Shown here: positions 51,887 through 60,692 of the stretch, one piece after another
Layout of the letters: each line of letters starts with the position of its first letter
How positions within the stretch are numbered: the first letter of the stretch is position 1
From: Terriglobia bacterium
GTDB lineage: Bacteria; Acidobacteriota; Terriglobia; Bryobacterales; UBA6623
DNA: 64,000 nucleotides
Direction: 5' to 3'
NCBI GenBank assembly: GCA_009838515.1
Contig: VXRL01000060.1
Span: 1 to 64,000, forward strand
The notes under the pieces: generated by a model
The model's database searches: none
The model's input: the letters and a program-made list of their open reading frames with translations, nothing else
What the model was told of the DNA's origin: nothing
Made by a program: the position numbers and the translations under genes

Positions 51887-53422
51887 ATGCCCGTACCGCT
51901 CCAACTGCCCAAGATTTGCGTATGCATCGGGCATTCTGACGCCCACCATGCTGCAGACCTAGCCGTGGCCAGTTGCGCCCGCGGCGAGAGCTTCTTGGAG
52001 CTGCGGATCGACCATTTGGACGATCCGGCGGCCGGCCCCGGGATCGTAGGGCAGATCATTCGCAGCCACCCCGCGACCACGGTTGTCGCGACTTGCCGTC
52101 GCGCGCCGTACGGAGGGCAGTTCGAGGGTCCGCTCGATCAGCAAGTCTCGATTCTCCTCGAAGCGGTTGCCGCGGGTGCTGGGATTGTGGACATCGAGAT
52201 CGAGGCTTTCTCGGACAGCCCCGACGTGCTGGCTCCTTTTCGCGGGATCTGTACGACGCTGGTTTCTTTTCACGACTTCGCGCGGACGCCCGAGCTCGCA
52301 CCGGTGATCCATCGCTTGGCAGCGACAGGAGCGGACATCCTCAAGGTGGCGACGCATGTGCAGCGACCTAGCGACAACCTGCGGCTGCTTGCCCTTTGCG
52401 AGGATCGCGACAACGTCGTCGTTGCCGGAATGGGGGAGACGGGTTCCGTGGCCCGCTTGGCATCTCCGGCACGTCGCGGCCTGTTCACCTATGCCGCTCC
52501 GGATGCGTACCCGCCCGCCAGCGGCCAAGGTCGCTCTGAACTCGCTGCTGCGCCCACGGCGCCCGGGCAGATTTCGGCCGCCGCTGTCCGCGATCTGTAC
52601 CGCGTCCAGTCTGCCTCAGCCGACACGCCGGTCTTCGCGGTGATCGCAAAGCCGGTCGGGCACTCGATGTCGCCTCTCATCCACAACCGCTGCTTCCGGG
52701 CACTGGGATACGACGGGCTGTATGTTCCGATGCTGGTCGACCCTGACGACATTGCCGATTTCTTCCACACTGCCCGGAACCTGCCAATCCGCGGTGCCAG
52801 CGTGACGATTCCCCACAAGCAGAGCGTCATCCCCCATCTCGATCGGGTCGACGAAGCCGCCTCCGAGATTGGCGCTGTCAACACTATCTACTGGGACCAA
52901 GGCCGCATGTGCGGTACCAACACGGACGCGCGGGGAATCGTCGAGCCGCTGAGCCAGCGGGTCAGGCTCGACGGGGCGCGGGTTCTGGTCGTTGGCAACG
53001 GCGGAGCCGCCAGGGCGGCCATTGTCGCTCTCAGGCGGGAGGGAGCGAGGGTCGCCGTGACCGGTCGCAATCCCGAGCGAGTCCGCCGGCTAGCGGGCCA
53101 GCTGGGAGCGGATGCCGTGGCATTCGAACGCTTGGCAGGCGAGTACTTTGACGTGCTGGTCCAGGCGACTTCCGTTGGCATGATGCCCGATGCCGACGGA
53201 AACCTGTTTCCCGGCAGGATTCCAGCGGACGTGGTCTTCGACCTTGTCTACAACCCGGTCGAGACGGCCTTGCTCAAGCGTGCCCGCTCCGACAAGAAGG
53301 TCACGATCAGTGGCGTCGAGATGTTTGTCGAGCAGGCTGCCGCGCAGTTTCGGATTTGGACCGGGATGGAAGCCCCGCGCGATGTCATGCGATCGGCTGT
53401 CCTAGGGCGTAGAGTGGGATAA
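51887..53422 (+). CDS. aroDE: Fused 3-dehydroquinate dehydratase (type I) / shikimate dehydrogenase
   Basis: The 511-residue product catalyses steps 3 and 4 of the shikimate pathway. Residues 1-230 are type I dehydroquinase: 'SFLELRIDHLDD', His129 in 'VSFHDFARTPE' and Lys153 in 'ADILKVATHVQ', the Schiff-base lysine. Residues 245-511 are shikimate dehydrogenase: 'IAKPVGHSMSPLIHNRCFRA' (Ser260, Ser262), Lys311 in 'VTIPHKQSV', Asp347 in 'GTNTDARG', the Rossmann 'VLVVGNGGAARAAIVALRR' and 'GVEMFVEQAAAQFRIWTG'. Fused AroDE is typical of plants and some bacteria, including Acidobacteria. It is 19 bases before trpE, so the two should be co-transcribed. ATG 51887 gives a family-like start. Confidence 0.95.
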   Translation: MPVPLQLPKICVCIGHSDAHHAADLAVASCARGESFLELRIDHLDDPAAGPGIVGQIIRSHPATTVVATCRRAPYGGQFEGPLDQQVSILLEAVAAGAGIVDIEIEAFSDSPDVLAPFRGICTTLVSFHDFARTPELAPVIHRLAATGADILKVATHVQRPSDNLRLLALCEDRDNVVVAGMGETGSVARLASPARRGLFTYAAPDAYPPASGQGRSELAAAPTAPGQISAAAVRDLYRVQSASADTPVFAVIAKPVGHSMSPLIHNRCFRALGYDGLYVPMLVDPDDIADFFHTARNLPIRGASVTIPHKQSVIPHLDRVDEAASEIGAVNTIYWDQGRMCGTNTDARGIVEPLSQRVRLDGARVLVVGNGGAARAAIVALRREGARVAVTGRNPERVRRLAGQLGADAVAFERLAGEYFDVLVQATSVGMMPDADGNLFPGRIPADVVFDLVYNPVETALLKRARSDKKVTISGVEMFVEQAAAQFRIWTGMEAPRDVMRSAVLGRRVG

Positions 53423-53441
53423 GCGGCCGGGGTCGCCGGGC

Positions 53442-54914
53442 ATGGTCAAGCCAGATTTTCAATCGTTCCGCGAACTAGCGGCTCAGGGCAACCTGGTTCC
53501 TGTGTGGAAAGTGATCACGGCCGATTTGGAGACGCCCGTATCGGCATACCTGAAGCTTGCCGAGGGCCGAGAGTACGCCTTCTTGCTCGAGAGCGTCGAG
53601 GGCGGCGAGCGAATCGGGCGCTTCACCTACATCGGCACAGATCCGTTTTCGGTCGTCACGGCGTACGGCGACGAGGTGGAGATTCGGGAAGGCGGCGGCG
53701 TGACACGCTGTCAATCTGATGTCTTCGCCGTCTTGAAGGAGCATGCCCGACGTTTCGCGCCTGCCGGGACCGACGCCCTGCCTCCGTTCAGCGCGGGAGC
53801 GGTCGGCTACGCCGGCTTTGACTTGGTCAGGCAGATCGAGCCACGCGTACCCGCGTTCCGCGAAGACGATGTGAAGGCGCCCGATGCGGTCTTCATGTTC
53901 TTCACATCGGTGGTGGTCTTTGACCACGTCAAGCACCAGGTCTATCTTGTGGCCAACGCCCTCATCAGCGATGGTGCCGACTTGGAGCAGTCGTACCACC
54001 AAGCTTGCGCAGAAGTCGACGCGCTGGAGGCTCGTCTGGCCAAGCGCGTCCCGCTGCCGAACGGAACCCGGCCGGAGGTCGATCTGCAACTGCGCTCGAA
54101 CGTTGGCAAGCAGGCGTTCTGCGCTGCGGTGGAGAAGGCGCGTGAGTACATTCTCGCCGGCGACATTCTCCAGGTAGTGCTCTCGCAGCGGCTGGAAATG
54201 CTGCCGGGAGTCCACCCGTTCCAGATCTACCGCTCGTTGCGCACCATCAACCCGTCGCCGTTCCTGTTCTACCTCCAGCTCGGAGACTCCGCGGTGGTAG
54301 GCAGCTCTCCCGAGCTGCTGGTCAAGGTGGACGGCAGGAGCATCGAGTATCGCCCTATCGCCGGAACCCGGCCGCGGGGCGCGACCTTGGAGGAGGATCA
54401 GGCTCTGGCGGCCGACCTGCTGGCTGACGAAAAAGAGCTCGCCGAGCATGTGATGCTGGTCGATCTCGGCCGCAACGATGTTGGCCGCGTGGCCGAATAC
54501 GGCTCGGTGCGCGTGCCGGAATTCGAGATCGTCGAGTACTACTCGCACGTGATGCACATCGTCTCGAGCGTGCTCGGCACCCTGCGCGACGACAAGGATG
54601 CCTTCGATACGCTCAAGGCCTGCTTTCCCGCCGGAACGGTGTCCGGCGCGCCCAAGGTCCGGGCGATGGAGATCATCGCCGAACTCGAGCCGACCAAGCG
54701 CGGAGTCTATTCGGGCAGCGTGATGTATCTAGATTTCTCCGGCACGCTCACGTCGGCCATCGCCATCCGCACCATGATGGTGCGCGGCGAGAAGGCATAT
54801 CTGCAGGTGGGTGCCGGGATCGTCGCGGACTCAGTGCCAGAGCGCGAGTGGGACGAGACCATGAACAAGGCGGGGGCGTTGCTCAAGGCCGTCGAGCACG
54901 CCAGGGAACTCTAG
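53442..54914 (+). CDS. trpE: Anthranilate synthase component I
   Basis: TrpE makes anthranilate from chorismate with its glutamine amidotransferase partner. The 490-residue product has 'LLESVEGGERIGRFTYIG', the LLES motif that binds tryptophan in feedback inhibition, 'RPIAGTRPRGATLEEDQAL' (PIAGT, the TrpE signature), 'HVMLVDLGRNDVGRVAEYGS', 'CFPAGTVSGAPKVRAMEII' and 'QVGAGIVADSVPEREWDETM'. The GATase subunit is not in the window; it may be encoded elsewhere, or the PabA half of pabAB could serve. It follows aroDE by 19 bases and is convergent with the ABC permease gene 28 bases away. Confidence 0.96.
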   Translation: MVKPDFQSFRELAAQGNLVPVWKVITADLETPVSAYLKLAEGREYAFLLESVEGGERIGRFTYIGTDPFSVVTAYGDEVEIREGGGVTRCQSDVFAVLKEHARRFAPAGTDALPPFSAGAVGYAGFDLVRQIEPRVPAFREDDVKAPDAVFMFFTSVVVFDHVKHQVYLVANALISDGADLEQSYHQACAEVDALEARLAKRVPLPNGTRPEVDLQLRSNVGKQAFCAAVEKAREYILAGDILQVVLSQRLEMLPGVHPFQIYRSLRTINPSPFLFYLQLGDSAVVGSSPELLVKVDGRSIEYRPIAGTRPRGATLEEDQALAADLLADEKELAEHVMLVDLGRNDVGRVAEYGSVRVPEFEIVEYYSHVMHIVSSVLGTLRDDKDAFDTLKACFPAGTVSGAPKVRAMEIIAELEPTKRGVYSGSVMYLDFSGTLTSAIAIRTMMVRGEKAYLQVGAGIVADSVPEREWDETMNKAGALLKAVEHAREL

Positions 54915-54942
54915 CTCCCGGCAGGGCCGCCGGACGCAGCCT

Positions 54943-57900
54943 TCAGTCTCGCCGCAAGCTGGACAGCAACGGGGCGCGCAGCGCCATGTTCGCGGCTACC
55001 GCGCCGGCAGCCAGGCCGAGGGCGACGATCGCTCCCAAGGTCAGGGCCAAGGGCAGCCAGGGCGGGTCGGCCGCGCCGCTCGCAAGATGCGGGGCGATGG
55101 CTAGCAGCGCGGCCATCGTGCCCGTGCCTACACCGAACACCAATAGGAAGGAGTTTTCCAAGAAGATCAGGCGCGCTACGGCCGCCTGGGAGAATCCGAG
55201 CGCGCCCAGCAGCGCTAGTTCCCCGCGCCGCTCGAGCACGCTGCGGACCATGACGACAGCCAGGCCTAGGGTGCCCAGCAGCAAGCCGAGGCCCCCGATG
55301 CTCTGGAAGGTGCTCAGGTAGGTGTTTTCGACTACCAAGAACCCGGCCAGCCTGTCGGCCGACCGAACCGCATCGAGGCCTTCGTCGGCAAAGGCTTCCT
55401 CCAACACGCCGCCCGCACTGTCCTGGTCAGTCTCGACGAGCAGGGCCTGATAGCCGCTGTGGTCGGAGTAGAGGTCGAGGAAGCGCTCCTCCGCGACCAA
55501 TAGCTCCGACTGGAAAATACTGCGCGAGAGCAAGCCGGCAACTACGAAGCGGCGGTCTTGGCCGGAACTGTCCGCTATCAGCAGTTCGTCGCCGAGAGCC
55601 AAGTGCAGGATCCAAGTAACCGAATTGGCGTCCCCGAAGACCGGAATGGCCCCGTCGAAGTCCTTCTCGAGCAACAGCCAGGGGTTCTCCCGCTCCGCCT
55701 CGGTTTCGGCCAAGCTGGCTTGGAAGGCGAAACCGCCGCGCTTGACGAGCGCTGCGGGTGCACCGGCCAAGGTGGGCTGCGACGGCTGGTAGAGGTTCAA
55801 GCAGCTAGCGTCTTCGCCGGCCCGCACCCGCAAGGGCACGAGCTGCATCGAACCTGCGCTGGCCGCGGCGACTTCTTCGACCCGCGTCTTGAACAGCGGC
55901 ACGTCCGCTTCGGCCAGGAAGCGGAATCCCCCGTCGCCGGAGTGCAGCTCCGGCTCCTGTGAGCTGACATCGTGGCGATTCATCGCGACCGTCACGATCA
56001 TGAACGAGGCGCACGCCACCAAGGTGGCCGACAGGACGCTGCGGGTCGGGTTGCGACTGCCGTTGCGGAATCCCAGCGCTGGAAGCGAGGAGACGTTCAA
56101 TGCGCCGCGCTGCGGCCGCAGCAGGACCGCCCGCAGCAGCACGAGCGCCGCTGCCAAGGCCAGACTGCCCGCGCCGAAGAACGCGGCCAGACGCGACGCT
56201 GAATCGGCCCCCATCGAAATCCCCAGCAATCCGAGCGCCGCGACTGCCATTGCCGCGGCCGCGAGTCGCAGGCGGCGCGACTTGCGCTCGGCCGCCGTAT
56301 AGCTCATGGCGGCTTCCGTCCGTCCGGCGAGCAGGGCATGCGGGCTGAGGTCCGCCAGGCGCCGCAGGGAGAGTCCGATCGAGCCCAGCATTAGAACGAA
56401 TGCCGACACCGCGCCGATCAGCGGGTCGGCAGCGCCAACGTGCAGCTGCAGGAATGAGCCGCCGACGGCGCCGCTCCACCACGTGCTCAAGCCATACAGC
56501 ATCAGGCTGGCATACGCGATCGCGCCGGGGATCCCGATCAGGCAGCCGGCGGCGGCTAGCGCCGCACCCTCGCACAGGAGCAGCACGCGCACGGAGCCCA
56601 GCGTGTGGCCGGTAGCCAGCAGCGTGCCGATTTCCCTGGTGCGCAGTTCGACGCCGAGCCGAAATAGCAGGAAGACCAGAATCGCGGCTGCCGCGATAAG
56701 GAACATGCTGAAGCCGATGAACAGCCCCGAAAAGTCGGTAGCGCCTGCGGACGCATCCAGCCCGACTTGCTTGACCGGTTGCAGGGCGAGGCCGAAATCC
56801 GCCGGGTCGAGACGTTGGCGCAGTTCTGTCCTGAAGCCCGCGAGGTCCCCGCCGGGACTGGATTCACCTCCGGACTCGAGGCGAAAGGAGGTTAGCTGCC
56901 CGAAGCGGCTGGTCCACAACCGCTTGGCGGTCCCTAGGCTCACGAAGGCTTTGGGCGCCGCCCGGTAGCGGTCCCAATACTGCTCGTCCCGCGGGCGGAT
57001 CAGTCGCAAGTCCATTGGGAACGGCGGATCCCAATCAGAGATCCGCGTTCTGTCCGACATGCCCTTGTAAGTCGGAGCGTAGTCGCCGTCCAGCGCGGCT
57101 CCTTGAATGCGGACCACCCCGGCCAGGCTGAAGCCGTGCGAGGCCGTTTGCAGCTCGCTGCCCGGACCCACGACGAAGTAGGTCAGCTCGATCGTGTCGC
57201 CAGGACGGGCTTGCAAGTCATCCGCCGCCCATTGATTCAGCAAGATTTCGCTCTCGCCAAGCTCCGGGGCCTTGGCGCCGCTGGCGAGGAGCAGAGTTTC
57301 CGGGTAGGCCTCCAACGCCGTCACGGTGGAATACGGGATGCTCCGGCCGCCTGTTTCCAGGGTGTTGGCGAGATACGTGAGGACTTCCCTCGAGTGCCAC
57401 CCGCTGGCTTCCGCCGCTCCCGCAATGCTGGTGGCGGCCGCCGCGCCAAGCACCACCCGTTCCGACTCTACGAGTGCTCCGCGTCCCTCCGGCAGGGCCC
57501 TGATGACAAGTCGGGCGTCTTGTGGCGAGAAGCTCTCCTGCCAGATTGCTCGCGCCTCGTCCAGCGTGCCGCCCGCGACGAACAGCGCGTTGGCCCTTCC
57601 GGACTGCTCCAAGGCGCGCTGGAGCCCGGGCTTGCTGACGAATGCGTTGTATGGCAATTGCTGTTGCGGGGACAGGCCGAAGCGGCCGGGGCCGGTGTTG
57701 CCCAGGATCGACACAACCTTCAACCGCAGCAGGCGCACGTTGTCGGCCTTACGGCCCATGACGGATTCCGCTGGTATCAGGGCATCTGTCTGGAAACGGA
57801 GAAGCAGGTCGTCACCCTCTTCAGCGCCCAGTTCTGCAGCGAGCCTGCGGTTGAGCACGATCTCGCGATTGCCGATTTCCGGCGCCTCGATTTCGTAGAA

Positions 57901-58242
57901 GGCCCAGAACTCAGCGTCGACGCCGTGAATCCGAACCTTCGACGCCCGGGCGCCAGACTCGGCGTGTTCGGCGCTGCCGCGGACGAGCACGGCCGAAGCC
58001 GCTCGCCCGGTGTCCGCGAACGCCTCCGCCGCGGTCTCGCGAAAATACCGCTCGCCTACGGCCGCGAAATCGATTTCTCCCAAACGATCCAAGGTCAGGC
58101 TTCGAAGACTTTCTCGAACCGATGAGCCAACGATCAGCGCCCCGGCCAGGACCGCGGTGCCTACACCCACGCCCAGCGCTACAGCGGCGTGCAGTGCGCG
58201 GAAGTGCAGCAGGCTCCGAGCCAGCAGGCGACGGCGGGTCAT
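54943..58242 (-). CDS. Large ABC-type permease with two FtsX-like domains
   Basis: The product has 1099 residues from ATG 58242 (TTG 58254 is also in frame). An N-terminal anchor ('AAVALGVGVGTAVLAGALIV') precedes a long extracytoplasmic domain. The first FtsX-like unit follows (about residues 510-660), with 'GLFIGFSMFLIAAAAILVFL', 'VELRTREIGTLLATGHTLGS' and two further spans. A middle pair of spans is followed by another periplasmic domain, and a C-terminal FtsX unit has 'GGLGLLLGTLGLAVVMVRSV' and 'GELALLGALGFSQAAVARLI'. The Arg/Lys-Glu-(Ile/Leu) coupling segments are typical of MacB/LolC-type permeases. No ATP-binding gene is adjacent, so the partner is encoded elsewhere. It likely handles lipoproteins or peptides at the membrane. 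Confidence 0.82.
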   Translation of the reverse strand: MTRRRLLARSLLHFRALHAAVALGVGVGTAVLAGALIVGSSVRESLRSLTLDRLGEIDFAAVGERYFRETAAEAFADTGRAASAVLVRGSAEHAESGARASKVRIHGVDAEFWAFYEIEAPEIGNREIVLNRRLAAELGAEEGDDLLLRFQTDALIPAESVMGRKADNVRLLRLKVVSILGNTGPGRFGLSPQQQLPYNAFVSKPGLQRALEQSGRANALFVAGGTLDEARAIWQESFSPQDARLVIRALPEGRGALVESERVVLGAAAATSIAGAAEASGWHSREVLTYLANTLETGGRSIPYSTVTALEAYPETLLLASGAKAPELGESEILLNQWAADDLQARPGDTIELTYFVVGPGSELQTASHGFSLAGVVRIQGAALDGDYAPTYKGMSDRTRISDWDPPFPMDLRLIRPRDEQYWDRYRAAPKAFVSLGTAKRLWTSRFGQLTSFRLESGGESSPGGDLAGFRTELRQRLDPADFGLALQPVKQVGLDASAGATDFSGLFIGFSMFLIAAAAILVFLLFRLGVELRTREIGTLLATGHTLGSVRVLLLCEGAALAAAGCLIGIPGAIAYASLMLYGLSTWWSGAVGGSFLQLHVGAADPLIGAVSAFVLMLGSIGLSLRRLADLSPHALLAGRTEAAMSYTAAERKSRRLRLAAAAMAVAALGLLGISMGADSASRLAAFFGAGSLALAAALVLLRAVLLRPQRGALNVSSLPALGFRNGSRNPTRSVLSATLVACASFMIVTVAMNRHDVSSQEPELHSGDGGFRFLAEADVPLFKTRVEEVAAASAGSMQLVPLRVRAGEDASCLNLYQPSQPTLAGAPAALVKRGGFAFQASLAETEAERENPWLLLEKDFDGAIPVFGDANSVTWILHLALGDELLIADSSGQDRRFVVAGLLSRSIFQSELLVAEERFLDLYSDHSGYQALLVETDQDSAGGVLEEAFADEGLDAVRSADRLAGFLVVENTYLSTFQSIGGLGLLLGTLGLAVVMVRSVLERRGELALLGALGFSQAAVARLIFLENSFLLVFGVGTGTMAALLAIAPHLASGAADPPWLPLALTLGAIVALGLAAGAVAANMALRAPLLSSLRRD

Positions 58243-58275
58243 GCGGTTGCTCAAGAACTAAAGGCCCGGTAATCG

Positions 58276-58755
58276 CTACTTGGCGTCGCTTGGCTGATCG
58301 TTGCCTGCCGCTAGCGGGAGAGTGCCGAGCGACTGCTCCATCCTCTTAAGTCGGCGCTGCGCCTCGCGGGCCTTCCTGCCGGCCGGATCGAGCGCCAGGT
58401 AGCGCGTGTAGGCGTCGATCGCCTCGCGCGGATTCTCCAGCCGCTCGTGGGTGATCCCAAGGCGCCAGAACGCATCTGCGAAGTTGTCGTCCCAGCGGGT
58501 GGCTTCTAAGTAGCGCCCGGCAGCTGCTGCATAGCTGCCTTTCTTGAAGTAGTAATTGCCGACCTTGAGCTCCTTGGTGGCTTGGACGGGGTTGAACGCA
58601 TAGGTCTGTCTTGGACGGACAAAGTCCTCATCCTCGTCGACCAGTTCCGAATGCTCGGGCGGGCGCTCCGCGAACTTGGGCTCTTCGCCGGGCTCGCCGC
58701 TGGCCAAGCCAAGCGCTAGCGGCAGAAGCAGCGACGTGATCCCGAGCGGCCTCAC
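58276..58755 (-). CDS. Small secreted TPR protein
   Basis: The 159-residue product starts at GTG 58755 with a short signal peptide ('PLGITSLLLPLALGLASG'). An acidic linker ('ERPPEHSELVDEDEDF') is followed by two TPR units: 'NPVQATKELKVGNYYFKKGS', 'YAAAAGRYLEATRWDDNFAD', 'AFWRLGITHERLENPREAID' and 'AYTRYLALDPAGRKAREAQR'. The pattern matches TPR proteins that assist outer-membrane assembly, such as BamD-like or Tol-associated proteins, but it is too short to assign. The frame runs upstream to 59004 in Arg/Gly-rich text with no family likeness. TATACT ending 7 bases before GTG 58755 supports the chosen start. Confidence 0.75.
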   Translation of the reverse strand: MRPLGITSLLLPLALGLASGEPGEEPKFAERPPEHSELVDEDEDFVRPRQTYAFNPVQATKELKVGNYYFKKGSYAAAAGRYLEATRWDDNFADAFWRLGITHERLENPREAIDAYTRYLALDPAGRKAREAQRRLKRMEQSLGTLPLAAGNDQPSDAK

Positions 58756-58762
58756 CGCTGTT

Positions 58763-58768
58763 AGTATA
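58763..58768 (-). promoter_or_regulatory. -10 element (TATACT) of the TPR gene
   Basis: TATACT ends 7 bases before GTG 58755, so a near-leaderless transcript is predicted. Confidence 0.5.
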
Positions 58769-58989
58769 GCCGTGGCCCGGTCTGCTCCAGGCCGCTGCCA
58801 TGCCGCCGCATGAGCCTGTCTGCCGCCCCTGAGGGCGGGGGCAAGGGCGTTCCGCAGGCCCTGGCGGGAGGGTCTTGCCCAACCGCCCCCGGTCGTCTTA
58901 AGCTGCGTTTGGAAGTCCGGCCAACAGTGAAAAAAACTTGCAATCACGTTACGATGGGGGCTTGCACCAATTTCTGGAGATAGAGGGAA

Positions 58990-60624
58990 TTGCCAGACAA
59001 GCACGCTTTAGTACTGGGACTGGACTTCGGCACCGAGTCCGTGCGGGCGCTGTTCGTGGACTTGGACGGGCATGAACACGGCTGGTCGTCTTCCAAGTAC
59101 AGACATGGGCAAATCACGGCCAAGCTGCCCGGAACGAACGTCTCGCTCCCGCCGGATTATGCGCTGCAGCACCCGGGCGACTGGCTGGATTCGGCCGCCA
59201 AGGCGACGCGCAGCGCTTGGCGGCGCGTAGGCAATGCATCGGCCCGCATTATCGGCATCGGCGTCGACTTCACCAGCTGCACGATGCTGCCAACGCTAGG
59301 GGACGGCACGCCGCTGTGCCTGCTGTCCAAGCACAGGGCGAATCCGCTGGCTTGGCCGAAGCTCTGGAAGCACCACGCCGCGAAGACCCAGACTGACCGG
59401 ATCGACCAGATCGCGAGCCAGCGCAATGAGCAGTTCCTGGAGCAGTGCGGCGGGACGATCGGCCTCGAATGGTTCTTTCCCAAGATGCTCGAAACCTTGG
59501 ACGAGGCGCCGGAAGTCTACCGGACCGCCGAGGTTTGGGTTGAGGCTGGCGACTGGGTCGTGTGGCAGTTGATCGGATGCCAGGCGGACGAGATGGCGCG
59601 CTCGACGTGCCAGGCCGGGTACAAGGGCATGTGGACATCGCGGGACGGATTCCCTTCCAAGCCGTTCCTGCGGGCGGTCCACCCAGAACTTGTCGATGTC
59701 GTGCGTAGAAAGATGCCGGGCCGGATGAAGGCCCCGGGTCAAGTCGCTGGAAGGCTCTCGCAGGCGATGGCGAAGAAGCTGGGATTCCCGGAAGGCATTC
59801 CGGTCAGCACGGCAATCATAGACGCGCATGCCGGCGTGCCCGGCGTGGGCGCGGCCGATCCCGGCACCTTGGTCATGGTCTGCGGGACCAGTTCGTGCCA
59901 TATGCTCAACGCGGTGGAATACCACCGCGTGCCCGGAGTGGCGGGTGTCGTCAAGGACGGCATCTTGCCGGGGATGTACGGTTACGAAGCGGGCCAGGCG
60001 GCGGTTGGCGACGCCTTCGACTGGCTGCGGCGGCTAACCGGCCAAAAGACGTTTGCGCAATTGGGGCGGAGAGCCCGGGCCGTTCCGCCCGGCGCGGACG
60101 GCGTGTTGTGCGTGGATTGGTTCAATGGTTGCCGGACTCCCCTGATGGACGGAAACCTTCGCGGGGGGTTCCTCGGTCTAACCTTGCGACATGAGCCGCA
60201 TCATTTGTATCGGGCACTGCTCGAGTCCAGTGCGCTCGGCCTGCGGTGGATCGTGGACCTGCTCAGGGAGCGCGGCGTGCCGGTGAAGAAATTCATCGCC
60301 ACCGGAGGCTTGCCCCATCGCAACCCCCTCTTCGTGCAGGTCGCGGCCGATGTGCTCGGCGAGAACATCCTCATTCATCCGTCCCAGCAGGGGCCGGCCC
60401 TGGGTGCGGCGATCTTGGGTGCGGTGGCTGCGGGCAAGCGCGCGGGCGGCTTCAGTTCGGTGCGCTCGGCAGTGCGCACAATCGGGGGCGTGCGGAAGGA
60501 CGTCAACGGTCGTGGCGGCATTCTGATCGCTCCCGACCGGCACCATACCAAGCTCTACGAGCCACTGTATTCGCGGTATCGCGAAGCCGCCGCATTCGTG
60601 CAGCGGCAACGTGCCGTAACATAA
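58990..60624 (+). CDS. araB: FGGY-family ribulokinase
   Basis: The 544-residue product phosphorylates ribulose, most likely L-ribulose, with ATP. The N-terminus 'LVLGLDFGTESVRALFVDLD' is the AraB-type phosphate loop. 'GIGVDFTSCTMLPTLGDGTP' and 'HRANPLAWPKLWKHHAAKTQ' are ribulokinase-typical, and 'IIDAHAGVPGVGAADPGTLV', 'GTSSCHMLNA' and 'FIATGGLPHRNPLFVQVAAD' complete the FGGY fold. The length matches AraB. The start is TTG 58990, with AGAGGGAA just upstream and GGAG further out. No araA or araD is in the window. The leader holds an A-run and TTGCAA but no complete promoter. Confidence 0.9.
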   Translation: MPDKHALVLGLDFGTESVRALFVDLDGHEHGWSSSKYRHGQITAKLPGTNVSLPPDYALQHPGDWLDSAAKATRSAWRRVGNASARIIGIGVDFTSCTMLPTLGDGTPLCLLSKHRANPLAWPKLWKHHAAKTQTDRIDQIASQRNEQFLEQCGGTIGLEWFFPKMLETLDEAPEVYRTAEVWVEAGDWVVWQLIGCQADEMARSTCQAGYKGMWTSRDGFPSKPFLRAVHPELVDVVRRKMPGRMKAPGQVAGRLSQAMAKKLGFPEGIPVSTAIIDAHAGVPGVGAADPGTLVMVCGTSSCHMLNAVEYHRVPGVAGVVKDGILPGMYGYEAGQAAVGDAFDWLRRLTGQKTFAQLGRRARAVPPGADGVLCVDWFNGCRTPLMDGNLRGGFLGLTLRHEPHHLYRALLESSALGLRWIVDLLRERGVPVKKFIATGGLPHRNPLFVQVAADVLGENILIHPSQQGPALGAAILGAVAAGKRAGGFSSVRSAVRTIGGVRKDVNGRGGILIAPDRHHTKLYEPLYSRYREAAAFVQRQRAVT

Positions 60625-60692
60625 GGTGCCATTGCTGGCTAACTTGCCAGCACACTCTTGATGGGCTACATTAGGGAAGCGAGGTGATTGAC

